64,000 nt of DNA from assembly GCA_029168955.1 (NCBI GenBank), contig JAPDOI010000066.1:879001-943000 (forward strand), given 5' to 3'. Below, piece after piece: positions 20,151 through 30,666 of the stretch (position 1 is the first letter of the stretch; every line of letters begins with the position of its first letter). Position numbers and translations under genes: made by a program. This DNA is from Aplectana chamaeleonis (Eukaryota > Nematoda > Chromadorea > Rhabditida > Cosmocercidae). Under the pieces are notes generated by a model. The model was not told the origin of the DNA and searched no databases. It saw nothing but the letters and a program-made list of their open reading frames with translations.

Positions 20151-20769
20151 CAAAGATGGAAGTATTACGAAAAACGGCTAGGAGCGTGAAAATCCAGTGG
20201 AACAGCAGATCTTTAGGATTGGCCTCCCAAGTCATATACGGTTGCACACCGTTCGTCCTTCCAGAGAAACAGTTGTCGAAATTCTGAATTATATACAAAA
20301 AGATTCTAGCATCCGAGCATGTTATTTTTGGGGGGTGTTCGCTACAAGACACATGAAACAAAGTAAACTACTCAAGAATTTCAATGCGCAAGCCATTTTC
20401 GGCGTCTGGATTGTTCAAAGCCCGCAGTTTCCCGGAATACACGATACAGGCGTAATCAAATATTTCAGTTTTTTCTTTGATATCTGAGAGTTTGTGGGAG
20501 GTTTCCCCTATTAGTTTTTACTTCGTATACTTGCCTGCTTAGAAACACGGGAAACTAAAATGCGTTTTCATCGTGAAAACTGCCTTTAGCAAATCTTGAA
20601 AGGAGTTGAAGAGTCTCAACTTGTTAAATTCTGTCAGTGGATGCAGATTAAGACTATTTCCGCATTTTGTTCCGATTCCCGCACCCATTTTTCGGAAATC
20701 GGAATTCCGAGGCCTAAAAACCTGCGGAAATCGGAAGTCGGAGGAGTTCCGCTCATCCCTGGTGCCTAC

Positions 20770-21215
20770 CAATGATCAACGAATAATGATACTGAAGAAC
20801 CCGGATAGCCAACAACAAAAAAAAACGAATGTACTGAACCTATAAGTACTGCTTTTCATGCAGAACCGACATCGTCCTATCTATAGTGTGAACCCAGAGT
20901 CCGCCACGCGCGTCACTTGTGCCAGCCGAACTGCTCCCGCGCTGTGAATTCGGTTAACATCCCATAATATTAACAAGCGGTTTGAACTGTTCTTCGAGTT
21001 GCGACGTAATCAGATATGGTCATCACAAAGGTGAAAATAGGTGAAAAGTCGGAGGAAAAACGCTCAAGAATAAGATATTGCTGGTTGTCAGCCCGCCCTT
21101 TACTTAACTATATTTCTATAAATGCTTTGCCGTCTTTTGTCTTGCTCTTACACCCTCTTCATACGTTTGCGAAGCGGCAAATGTCGCGGATTATCAGTAG
21201 AAAATTGAGAAATCA
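20770..21215. other. No recognised feature
   Basis: No exon, repeat partner or paired inverted repeat was detected by eye. Confidence 0.4.
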
Positions 21216-21385
21216 GAGGTGCGTCCCAAGAATATTTCCACCATGCCGAGGGAGGGCGAATAGCCTTTCCACGGCCGAACTTATTTCCCATGGCCACGGG
21301 TAGTAACTGATAATTGCTTCCACGTCGCAGTGTCTACGTTCCCATAGAAAACTATAGCCGTGGGAATGTTCTTGAAACGCACCCC
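21216..21385. mobile_element. 170-bp MITE, ends GGGGTGCGTTCYAAGAAC (copy A)
   Basis: The left end AGGTGCGTCCCAAGAATATT and the right end AATGTTCTTGAAACGCACCCC are inverted repeats. A second copy of the same length lies at 24368-24537. The target duplication is unclear. No coding sequence. Confidence 0.6.
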
Positions 21386-21629
21386 AGATGTTTGATAACG
21401 GTATGGGGGTGGGGGTGTGTATACAAGTCTGTTGGTACCTGCTCGTTGGTGCCCTTGCTTCTACTGAACCCAGCAGACGTTTGAGTGTACACAGGGAACG
21501 TTCGAGCGATATAGCGTGCACAGCTATATCGCGAAAGTATCCCGCACATTGCATAAAGGTGTCGCCGTTCGGCACACCAAGGCCTCTGGTCCATAACACC
21601 TTAGGATCCGTACCTAGGGAGTTCATGGA

Positions 21630-23605
21630 GTCTTTGGTCACAAGCCACAGTTTCGCCACCCTGAACTGTCGATCGCTGTCGAGTGATATCCAAAAAACTG
21701 CGCTGTCCAGACTTCTGAGCTATTTCCATTCACCGTTTGCTGCTTTGCAGGAAACCCGCCTCAAGGATAGACCCGTCATCAGCGTCGGAGAGTACACCAT
21801 CTACTGCGGTAACGCTGACGATAGGAGAGTGGGAGGCTGTGCAATAGCTGTAAGGAAGGATTTCAATGGTATGGTCAAGGAGTTCGGCTCAACGTTGTGC
21901 CGGAATGCATTCGTACGACTGCGGGATCACAGAGGATTCAATCTGTGGATAGTGAGTGCTCATGCGCCCACTGAAACCGCCGAAGGCAATTCGAAGGATG
22001 CGTTTTATGAGGAACTCAATACGTTGCTGGCCAGGAAACCTTGTCAACATGCTGTTGTCGTGGGGATTGACGCAAATGCGAAGATTGGACTTGATCAGGA
22101 ATCCGAAGTACTCGGTAAATGGTTCTACCCAGTGGATCAAACATCGGACAATGGCTACCGCCTTGTCGACTTTTGTGAACGCAGTGGTCTGATTATTGCA
22201 TCGACATTCAAGAGGAATCATCGCCGCCATTAGCCTACGTGGCAGGGACCAACCCAACTATCTTCAGAAGAGCAGCGGAAGCGGAAGATGACAACTTTGA
22301 AACTACAGCTTGACTATGTCCTGACGAGGAATATTCCAGTATCGGACATTCGAAGATCTAGAGCTGTGTGGGATGTCGCATTCGATTCAGATCACCGTCC
22401 TGTTTTGTTGAACTTCACTGCGAGGATTCATAAGAGGAAGCGAGGGGCTCAGCCTCTCTAGAGGATTGACATGACAAGTCTCAGAGATGAAGAGTGCAGA
22501 AGGAATTTTCGACAACGCGTTTCTATTCGCATCGGAGTACGGACTAAGAAGAAACTTTGCCACGCGGATTTTTTTGTCAACTCCGAACTGCAGGAAACTT
22601 GGTGCTGTAGCGGGACATTATCTATTCAACTTCGCCGTTGATGACATCATGCGTAGAGTTGCAGAACAGTTTCCTGCGGATGTGATCCTAACACCATCAG
22701 GACGCTCCCTTGTCGATCTGGAGTACGCCGATGACATTGTGTTATTCGCTGAAAGCAACGCAAAACTGCAAAGGATTGTGAACCTCGTTTCAAAGTTTGC
22801 CGCAGCCTATGGACTTCGTCTTCGTCCGGACAAATGCAAGCAGATGTGGGTCTCTCAGAGGCCTTCAACGGGAGTTTGTGTGGACCGACAACGTATCGAA
22901 CTGGTGGACGATTTCTGTTATTTGGGCTGTTTGCTGAAGAACGATGGTAGTTATGCAGCGGATATTGGACAACGATGTGCGAAAGCTACGTCTGCATTTA
23001 ATTCTCTAACCAAGTGTTTGTGGTGTACCACCATCGCGAAGAAAGTCAAGTTGCGCGTCTACCTATTCGCTATTCGCGCTATCATGATGTACGGATCGGA
23101 GACGTGGGCAGCACCGAAGACGCAGATGGAAAGGTTGGATTGCACGGAGAGGAAGCTTTTTAGGCGTTTGCTTGGATATTTCTGGCCGCGTGTATGCCAT
23201 AACGAAAACTTTTACAAGGAAATCGACGCAGTACATCAACGCTTGACACGAGGGAGGTGCCAGCATCTCCTAACGAAATCTCAAGCAGCAATGGAAAGTC
23301 GACTTCGACTGCTCGGGCATATACTAAGAAGAACGCCGGATCGTCTTGTACAACACGCTTTAGGAATGCTTCCAAATCCTGTCTGGAAACGGCCACCTGG
23401 GCGTAGACGAAAGTTCTGGACGGATGTGGTTAAAGAGCATTTGAAGTCACTCGGCATCGAAAGACAGTTCAGGCGCGATGTTTCGTTTCGCAGGAAATGG
23501 AATAGTGACAGCTGGATGGAATGTGTTCAAATTGTGGCTGAAGACCGTGAAAAATGGACACGGCTGACTACTAGGACGGCACATCTCGGTGAAGATGCGG
23601 AATGA
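21630..23605 (+). pseudogene. RTE-clade LINE copy 2: endonuclease joined to C-terminal RT half by internal deletion
   Basis: The endonuclease part (about 21640-22235) shows ATLNCRSLSS, LQETRL (catalytic Glu), SAHAPTE, VVGIDANAKIG and, after a frameshift, DSDHRPVLLN. Continuing pieces reach FFVNSELQET at about 22595. There the sequence jumps to GAVAGHYLFNFAVDDIMRRV, with catalytic LEYADDIVLF and the full RTE C-terminal domain ending HLGEDAE at 23605. In an intact RTE roughly 1.2 kb lies between these points, including palm motif A, so the enzyme cannot work. The RT half is open for 372 codons. The region 22647-22868 has the same 73-codon shadow translation as 6841-7062 in copy 1, showing close kinship. 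Confidence 0.9.
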
Positions 23606-23609
23606 CCGC

Positions 23610-23920
23610 GTCAGGCGAAAGCCAACCGATTAAGTCAAGTAAGTCAAATCAGACACCTGGTTTCAATTTTTTTCTGATTTCGCGCGGCATTTGCCGCTTC
23701 CGCAAAATCATGAATAGGGTGTTAAACAGAAAAAACAGCATTTATCAGAATCTTCTCGGTTGGGGGGGGGGCGCACACCCACCAATTAGCCGGTTTAACT
23801 TGTTTTTGTGCGTTTTTCCAACTATTTTTCTCTTTATCACTTTTGTGATGGCCAGACCTGCATTCTCATGAAGAGAACTCAACGATCGATTTTATCGCAA
23901 ATCCAGCTCACGTACCCATA
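23610..23920. other. No recognised gene
   Basis: Contains a G10 run at about 23762 and a sequence (GTGATGGCCAGACCTGCATTCTCATGA) resembling 56247-56280, suggesting an old dispersed repeat. No exon was seen. Confidence 0.35.
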
Positions 23921-24146
23921 GTGTGGTACTTCGGCACGATAGGGGTCCAGGTCAGACATCGAATTAAATTTTTCGCTGTTGCTGCTAACACCGCTATGTG
24001 GTTCGAGCGCATGCTGAGGTTGATGCCCTAAATATCGTCAGCAGCTGCTGCTGTTAGCTGTCAACATCAGGTGCTGCTGCTGACAACGGGGTTGAATTCG
24101 GTTTCTGCCCTGGGATGCAACCCCTATCGTGCTGCCGTACTGGCGT
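23921..24146. mobile_element. Small inverted-repeat element
   Basis: TGGTACTTCGGCACGATAGG at the left is the imperfect reverse complement of ACCCCTATCGTGCTGCCGTA at the right. The arms extend inward about 50 bp to CGAATT / AATTCG. The centre has several CAGCAGCTGCTG motifs. MITE-like; no target duplication was assigned. Confidence 0.5.
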
Positions 24147-24367
24147 GCTCTGAGAATTTCACGCGATCAATAGCCAATAAATGCCTGCTTTCTGCGTCAT
24201 AGGCGAGAAATGGTCGGGAAGTAGCTGGTTGCCGCGAAATAGCCGCCAAATAATGCTCTCGAAGCAATGTATGGTATAAGGTGCATTCCTGGGTCATGAT
24301 TTGGATGTCAACACCTCCGTCTGTTCAACTACCCAAATTTGCGGTACTTGGACCCCACATAGCACCA

Positions 24368-24537
24368 GGGGTGCGTTCCAAGAACATTCCCATGACAAAA
24401 CGCGTCCATGGAATCGTAGCCACGGCTCCGTGGAAGAAATTTTCAGTTATAATTCGCATCAATGGAAAGCAAATTTGTCCATGGTGAGGTTGCTTTTCCT
24501 CCCACAACGTCGTGGTAACGTTCTTGGAACGCACCCC
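24368..24537. mobile_element. 170-bp MITE, ends GGGGTGCGTTCCAAGAAC (copy B)
   Basis: Left GGGGTGCGTTCCAAGAACAT and right GTTCTTGGAACGCACCCC are near-perfect inverted repeats. Same length and ends as copy A at 21216. Confidence 0.7.
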
Positions 24538-24544
24538 AGGAGGC

Positions 24545-24927
24545 GCCGCCCAACCGCTGTTGACCCAGGTGACTGCTCGGTGAGCCGGTGAAGGCCGCGT
24601 CGTTTGTCGGTGTGTCTGTCGCACCTTGTTTATTTCTCGATTATTGCTCGACAACTTTTCGGCTATTTTGTAAACAACCTGATCTTAGCTGCGTAATATC
24701 CGAGAAACATCCACAAAAGTATTCGAGAAATAGCACATCAGGAAGCGCTGCGGAGCCTGGGAGGCAGTTCCTCAGCTAAAACTCTCAGAGTGAGTGCCTT
24801 TAATGATGAACTAGCCGTCATTGACGTGTCATTGCTACCAACATTGCCTTATTGGTCATTCGTGCAGTTTCGTATATATTGCATCACAAGTGTAATGAAG
24901 GTGTGGAGAACTGCACTCTCTTTTCAC
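24545..24927. other. No recognised feature
   Basis: Short open frames only. No repeat partner or exon is identified. Confidence 0.35.
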
Positions 24928-24931
24928 TTAA

Positions 24932-25401
24932 AGGCAGCATACACGCTCGTAAACGTAATTGAGATAACCACGGAATTAGAATGGTATGGCACCCAACACA
25001 AAGTTCACGCATTTTGAAGCGACAAAAACGACCCACAATGACGCTACACGAGTGAGAAATTGGCCCCGCCCCTGTATTTGCCCACCCCCTGTATTTGCGT
25101 CCTCCTCCAAAACAGGGGTGCTGGGCCATTTCCACCGTCGTCGATGTGTGTGGTTCACCTATTGTACCTATTTAACCACCCACAAACGTTGTCGACGGTG
25201 GGAATGGCACAGTACCCCTGTTTTGGAAGAGGACGCAAATACAGGGGGCGGGCAGATACAGGGGCGGGGCCAACTTCTCACTCGTGTAGCGTCATTGTGG
25301 GTCGTTTTCGACGCTTCAAAATGCGTGAACGTTGTGTTCGGTGCCATACCATTCTAATTCCGTGGTTATCTCAATTACGTTTACGAGCGTGTATGCTGCC
25401 T
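24932..25401. mobile_element. Near-perfect palindromic MITE with TTAA target duplication
   Basis: TTAA at 24928-24931 and 25402-25405 flank ends AGGCAGCATACACGCTCGTA / TACGAGCGTGTATGCTGCCT. The two arms, each about 220 bp, are reverse complements with few differences, including an internal GC-rich block (GGCCCCGCCCCTGTATTTGC). The centre is about 30 bp (TGTGTGGTTCACCTATTGTA region). The RNA or single strand would fold into one long hairpin. Non-coding; overlapping open frames on both strands are mirror shadows. Confidence 0.85.
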
Positions 25402-25404
25402 TTA

Positions 25405-25740
25405 ACAAAAATTCAAACGCAATAAATGTTTTCTTCTGAATTTTTTTCTGTTTTCTGGCCGCTTAGGCCTTTCTGTGTCCTGACAAACTTGATTTTCTGT
25501 CTAATGAAAAAAAATTTAAATTTTCCGCACACCCCTGATGGGGCAGCCTTGGGTATGAGGAGAAGCCCCGAAAAATTAGTTAGGTTCATTCTCAAACAGC
25601 ACTGCTAGATAAATTAGATAAAGATATATCACTCATTGTTCTTGTCCGTATCGATCGATGGGGCGGCACGCGAGCTAGCTACGTGGTTAGGTGAATGCGC
25701 CCAGAGTTCTCCATAACCATGTTATTAAACGCATATACAT
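25405..25740. other. No recognised feature
   Basis: AT-rich with a poly-A/T tract. No exon or repeat structure was seen. Confidence 0.35.
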
Positions 25741-26201
25741 GGGTTATGCAAGGTGCTAGAATTCCTATATCTGCAGAGAATTCGGAACTGAAATCCATTG
25801 TAAGCGCTGTCTTTATTTCTCCATATCGAGTCAATGAAATGGGTAACAAAAACGGATTCTATAGGTTGAAAAATGAAAGGCTCTCCACTTCTTATCGTAT
25901 CGTAAACTTAGAGAAAGGCCAACGTATTGTTTTCAAAGAACCTGAAAAAGCAAATCTGGTGGCAGAGGAGTTTTTGAAGTCGCTTGTTGAAGACAACCGT
26001 TCCCTACCTTACTTTAACGTAACCGTTGATCATCCTCTGGACATCTACCCTATTTTCACCCCAACCCAGGTTTACGAAGCCATTCTCAAGTGTCCGAAAT
26101 CCTATTCATGGACCCCAGATAACGCGCCATTTAGTCAGAACTCTTGAAACAAGCTGTTAACACGCAATCCGCTAGTAACAGATTGTCCCCGAACCGAACG
26201 C

Positions 26202-26577
26202 GAAGCAAGCAGAAGCTAACGCCAAGCAAGCATAACCTTGCGTTAGGCAGAGGGGAACGAGTGAAACCATGCGCCGAAGCGAGCGGAAGCTTACGCGGAG
26301 CAAGCAGAAGCTTGCACTAAGAAAGTCAAAGCCAACGTGAAGCAAGCAGAGGCTAACACCAACCAAGCAGAAGCTAACGCGAAACAAGCAGATTCCAACG
26401 CTAGGCGTGCGGAAGCAAGCGTGAATCAAGCGCAAGCCAACGCAAAGCAAGTAGAGACTGAGGCGAACCAAGCAGAACCTTACTTTACGCGGAAGGGGAC
26501 GAATGAGAAACGCGAGCCGATGCGAGCCGATGCTACCCCAAAGCAAGCGGGACCTTACGCGAAGCCAGCGGAATCTT
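26202..26577 (+). repeat. 21-bp tandem array encoding (AKQAEAN) heptads
   Basis: About 16 units of GCGAAGCAAGCAGAAGCTAA plus C, with two longer interruptions. On the plus strand units translate to AKQAEAN, TNQAEAN, ARRAEAS, VNQAQAN and similar: alanine-, lysine- and glutamine-rich heptads compatible with a coiled coil. An 81-codon open frame covers 26337-26579, but upstream units contain a stop and a unit of different length. Whether it is ever translated is unknown. Confidence 0.65.
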
Positions 26578-27309
26578 AACTTATGTAAGGAGATCAAGTG
26601 GAACCCCATAGTGCAGATCATCGAAACGAGGACAGTCAAAATATCTCGTTAGTGGGTTGTCCATTGAAAGGTTGAGTCTTCGCTTGGTGACGGTGTTGGA
26701 CGTTGAGATGCTGGGGTTGCGCAGCAGAAGCGAACTGTGGTTCAGGCCGAGCATAGGAGGTGGAGAGCTGGGCGGAAAACGCGGACGATCCTGTCTCCAG
26801 AAGAAAGCCGCTTCTACGGAAGAAGTCTCCGACCCTCATCTTCTTCTCAGGTGGTATCTGACTTTTTCAGATGTTGTGTCACCAGTTTTCAAAAATCGTC
26901 GGAATGATAGATCAGCAATTCTCCAATCGAAGGTATCAGTGGGCGTGAATAGCGTAGATATCGAACTACCCGTATCGGCACCGGCGACAGTTGTCAACCT
27001 CCTTTCCGTGTCCGATTGACATTCTCGATTTTGTCCTTCTTCGCCTCCTCATACGGTTCGTCTTGAGTGTACTCGAACTCCCGAATCCATAGTACCAACA
27101 TTTCTATCTGGGCCTTCAATCCAAAATGTGACAAAGGCGGGAATCGTATTCTTAAGGTGACTGCACCGGCTGCTTCTCCTTGAACTCTTTCTCTACCGAA
27201 TCCGAATTCAATGGCCTAGTACTGTCCCCCATTTGCGACGTGATCGAAGCCCCAAGTTCAGCCCTCCCTGCCTCCACTGGTCTCCTCCTTCAAACTGAAA
27301 CTTTTCTTA

Positions 27310-30300
27310 CTAAACCAACTTACGCCGTTGGAAGCGTCAGAAACAAGAAAAAACCACAAAATGTTAACCAAAATTACAAATTTCACTCAATGTTGGCAAC
27401 ATTGAGTAAAAACTCCGTAGACTCCGCCCATCAGCTTCGTGGACTCCATAACCTTGAAACAAACTCGTCCAACTTGACTGTTCGAGTACTGCCGCTTTGG
27501 CTACTTTTTGAAGCTTTCAACGACGTAAGCATTCGTGTACAGACTGTTGAGATCTATTAGCTTCGCTATTACAACCACTGTGCCTTTAGCTCCACTACTT
27601 CAACCTAGCGGACGCGGACATGCTGCGGTGTAACTCTTCCACCGATGCTTGTGTGTGTGTGTAATTGCGTTTCCATGCGGATCTCCGGAATGGTCGATCA
27701 AAACAGGGATGAAATGGTACCAACTTTTGGGTGGGTGGGACATCCATCGATTACCAAAAAATCGGCCTGAATCACCTCTTGCGCGTCTCGGGGCAACCGA
27801 GTTTGTCCGTGGGGCGCACTTTTGGCCTTGGGTCATGAAAACTTCTGTGAGTCGTGTAGCGCTAGAAAGGCTAAGCTCTAATCAAGGTGACAGGTATTTA
27901 GTAGTGGTGGATGGGACGCCGTTCAAAACCGCCAGGGTTTGAGGAGTGTGCAGGACGTTGTCGATAGTGTGCAGGACCTCAGTGCGAGAGGGCAGGACCC
28001 ATATAGGAGTGTACAGGATGTCATAAAAAGTGTGCAGGACCCCAGTGAGAGTGTGCAGGACGTCATAGAAAGTGTCCAGGACCACAGCGGGAGTGTGCAG
28101 AACGTCGTAGAAAGTGTGCAGGACCCCAGTGGGAGTGTTCAGGACCCAAATGGGAGTGTGCAGGACGTCATAGAAAGTGTGCAGGACCCCAGTGGAAGTG
28201 TGTAGGACCCCAGTAAGAGTGTGCAGGACCCAAATGGGAATAAGCAGGACGTCGTAGAAAGTGTGCAGGACCACAGTGGGAGTGTGCAGAACGTCGTGGA
28301 AAATGTGCAGGACCCCAGTGGGAGTGTGCAGGACCCAAATGGGAGTTTGCAGGACGTCATAGAAAGTGTGCAGGACCCCAGTGGAAGTGTGCAGGACCTT
28401 AGTGGGAGCGTGCAGGACCCAAATGAGAGTGTGCACAACGTCGTAGAAAGTGTGCAGGACCCCAGTGGGAGTGTGCGGGACCCAAATGGGAGTATGCAAG
28501 ACGTCATAGAAAGTGTACAATACCCCAGTGGAAGTGTGTAGGACCCCAGTAAGAGTGTGCAGGACCAAAATGGGAATAAGCAGGACGTCATAGAAAGTGT
28601 GCAGGACCTCAGTGGGAGTGTGCAGAACGTCGTAGAAAGTGTGCAGGACCCCAGTGGGAGTGTGCAGGACCCAAATGGGAGTATGCAGGACGTCATATAA
28701 GGTGTGCAGGACCCCAGTGGAAGTGTGCAGGACCCCAGTGGGAGTGTGCAGGACCCCAGTGGGAGTGCGCAGGACCCAAATGGGAGTGCACAGAACGTCA
28801 TAGAAAGTGTGCAGGACCTCAGTGGGAGTGTGCAGAACGTCATAGAAAGTGTGCAGGACCCCAGTGGGAGTGTGCAGGACCCAAATGGGAGTATGCAGGA
28901 CGTCATATAAAGTGTGCAGGACCCCAGTGGAAGTGTGCAGGACCCCAGTGAGAGTGTGCAGGACCCCAGTGGGAGTGCGCAGGACCCAAATGGGAGTGCG
29001 CAGAACGTCATAGAAAGTGTGCAGGACCTTAGTGGGAGTGTGCAGGACCTAAATGAGAGTGTGCAGGACGTCATAGAAAGTGTGCATGACCCCAGTGGGA
29101 GTGTGCAGAACGTCGTAGAAAGTGTGCAGGACCCCAGAGGAAGTGTGCAGGACCTTAGTGGGAGCGTGCAGGACCCAAATGAGAGTGTGCAGGACGTCAT
29201 AGAAAATGTGCAGGGCTACAGTGGGAGTGTGCAGAACGTCGTAGAAAGTGTGCAGGACCCCAGTGGGAGTGTGCGGGACCCAAATGGGAGTATTCAGGAC
29301 GTCATAGAAAGTGTACAAGACCCCAGTGGAAGTGTGCAGGACCCAAATGAGAGTGTGCAGGACGTCATAGAAAGTGTGCAGGACCCCAGTGGGAGTGTGC
29401 AGAACGTCGTAGAAAGTGTGCAGGACCCCAGTGGGAGTGTGCAGGACCCAAATGGGAGTATGCAGGACGTCATATAAAGTGTGCAGGACCCCAGTGGAAG
29501 TGTGCAGGACCCCAGTGGGAGTGTGCAGGACCCCAGTGGGAGTGCGCAGGACCCAAATGGGAGTGCGCAGAACGTCATAGAAAGTGTGTAGGACCTTAGT
29601 GGGAGTGTGCAGGACCCAAATGAGAGTGTGCAGGACGTCATAGAAAGTGTGCAGGACCCCAGTGGGAGTGTGCAGAACGTCGTATCAAGTGTGGATGATC
29701 CCAGTGGGAGTGTGCAGGACCCGAATGGAAGTGTGCAGGACATCACAGAAAGTGCGCAGGTCCCCAGTAAGAATGTGCAGGACGTCATGGAGTAGGTGCA
29801 GTACCCCAGTAGCGGTGTGCAGTACGTCGTGAAATCTGTTCAGGACCCAGGTGGGAATGTGCAGGACGTCATAGAAAGTTAGCAGGGCCGCAGTGGAAGT
29901 GTGCAGGACGTCATGAAGAAAGTAGAATTGAAACAGCGAGATTTTGTAAATTTTTCATGCGAAACCTTAGCCATTGTGTAGCGAAGAAAACATAGGAAAT
30001 CATGTATATTAAGAAGCGTGCAACGCATTTTGAGGAGCACGCGAAACTCTGAAGACACTTCCTCGCCAGTCTGACGAAACAAGCAGCAGCTCCACTTCCG
30101 CATCTTCTCTGTTCGTCACACATTACAACCGCTCAGTCATTTTGATTCACTAACTTCGATAAACCAGTTTTATATATGTTGAAAGTCTGAGTTAATCAAA
30201 AACTGCTTCACAAAAACATGAACATCCACGGACATATTTCATTTATTGAGAACAAAGGCATGGTGTTGGTCAACAAGGGAAACCTCATCTAGAATGCGAG

Positions 30301-30666
30301 TGCTTTTTGCTTAACATTACAGTGATGGTAAAGCGAGAATAATAGCTTGGGTACATTACAGACGGAAGAAGTCGTAAATAAGATGCCGGTAGCAACCGCC
30401 GATCTACCGCTGGCCCCTTATGTTTTGCTTTTTAATCCCACATTTTCATACCCGACGCCCTGCTGTAAATGTGCGGCAGCCTGCTCTGCTCAGGAGAGTT
30501 CATGCGGACAGCAACTTTCGGATAGACGGAAGGCAGTCAACACCGTTTTGTAAGAATAATCTACCTCAGGTTCGCATACAGTTTTTGTTGGCTCCCCATA
30601 CCACCAGCTCCAAACCTTCGATTTATCTCATAAAATCGAAACCATTTTTAGGCCTGTATGCTGCCT
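27310..30666. mobile_element. TTAA-type MITE (family of 62643-63138), split by the minisatellite block
   Basis: 27310-27580 resembles 62700-62960 (shared GTTGGAAGCGTCA.AAACAAG, AACTCGTCCA and TACT.CCGCTTTGGCTA.TTTTTGA). 30545-30666 resembles 63040-63138 (shared ACCAGCTCCAAACCTT.GATTTAT.TCATAAAAT, ending TATGCTGCCTTCAA). The roughly 2.96 kb between them, including the 21-bp minisatellite, therefore appears to be inserted in or expanded within this MITE. The exact break points were not resolved. Confidence 0.5.
27948..29917 (+). repeat. Large 21-bp minisatellite (about 94 units) with three unit types and higher-order order
   Basis: The tandem unit is GTGCAGGAC followed by CCCAGTGGGAGT (type P), CCAAATGGGAGT (type N) or GTCATAGAAAGT (type V, with a GTCGTAGAAAGT variant). 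Types follow a recurring order, often V P V P N V P P N (189 bp). The 21-bp length keeps frames open: QDPSGSV / QDPNGSV / QDVIESV heptads on plus and CTLPLGS or TPTGVLH heptads on minus, giving open frames up to 353 codons. Occasional in-register stops and the lack of a start or domain context argue that it is a satellite, not a gene. Related arrays lie at 17085-17580 and 59707-59850. Confidence 0.85.

Larger units (their letters stand above)
18535..20761. mobile_element. hAT-like non-autonomous element 2
   Basis: Ends CAGGGATGAGCGGAA (18535) and AGTTCCGCTCATCCCTG (20761) are flanked by GTGCCTAT and GTGCCTAC (7 of 8 match). Subterminal TTTCGGAAATCGGAAAT-like repeats mirror element 1. The interior has a 189-codon plus-strand open frame (19204-19773) with no recognisable domain, in which a block containing TTTACCGCAATGT and GGACATGGTGCGGTTGCGG occurs twice 66 bases apart. 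It also has a partial MITE (20012-20150) and a short hairpin (19121-19179). No hAT transposase is visible. Confidence 0.8.

Noticed and set aside
22487..22595. Start of the 372-codon RTE frame as a genuine N-terminus
   Set aside because: The first 36 or so codons are an out-of-frame reading of the endonuclease end. True RTE frame begins after the deletion junction near 22595.
24884..25425. Several overlapping open frames on both strands (60-123 codons)
   Set aside because: They mirror each other across the centre of the palindromic MITE and have no coding features.
26172..26639. 155-codon minus-strand hydrophobic open frame (Leu/Cys/Arg-rich)
   Set aside because: It is antisense to the 21-bp AKQAEAN array; its apparent membrane character comes from the repeat composition.
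28139..29200. 353-codon minus-strand open frame of Cys-Thr-Leu heptads
   Set aside because: It lies entirely inside the 21-bp minisatellite and exists only because the unit length is a multiple of three. There is no start context, signal peptide or flanking exon, and the opposite strand is open as well.
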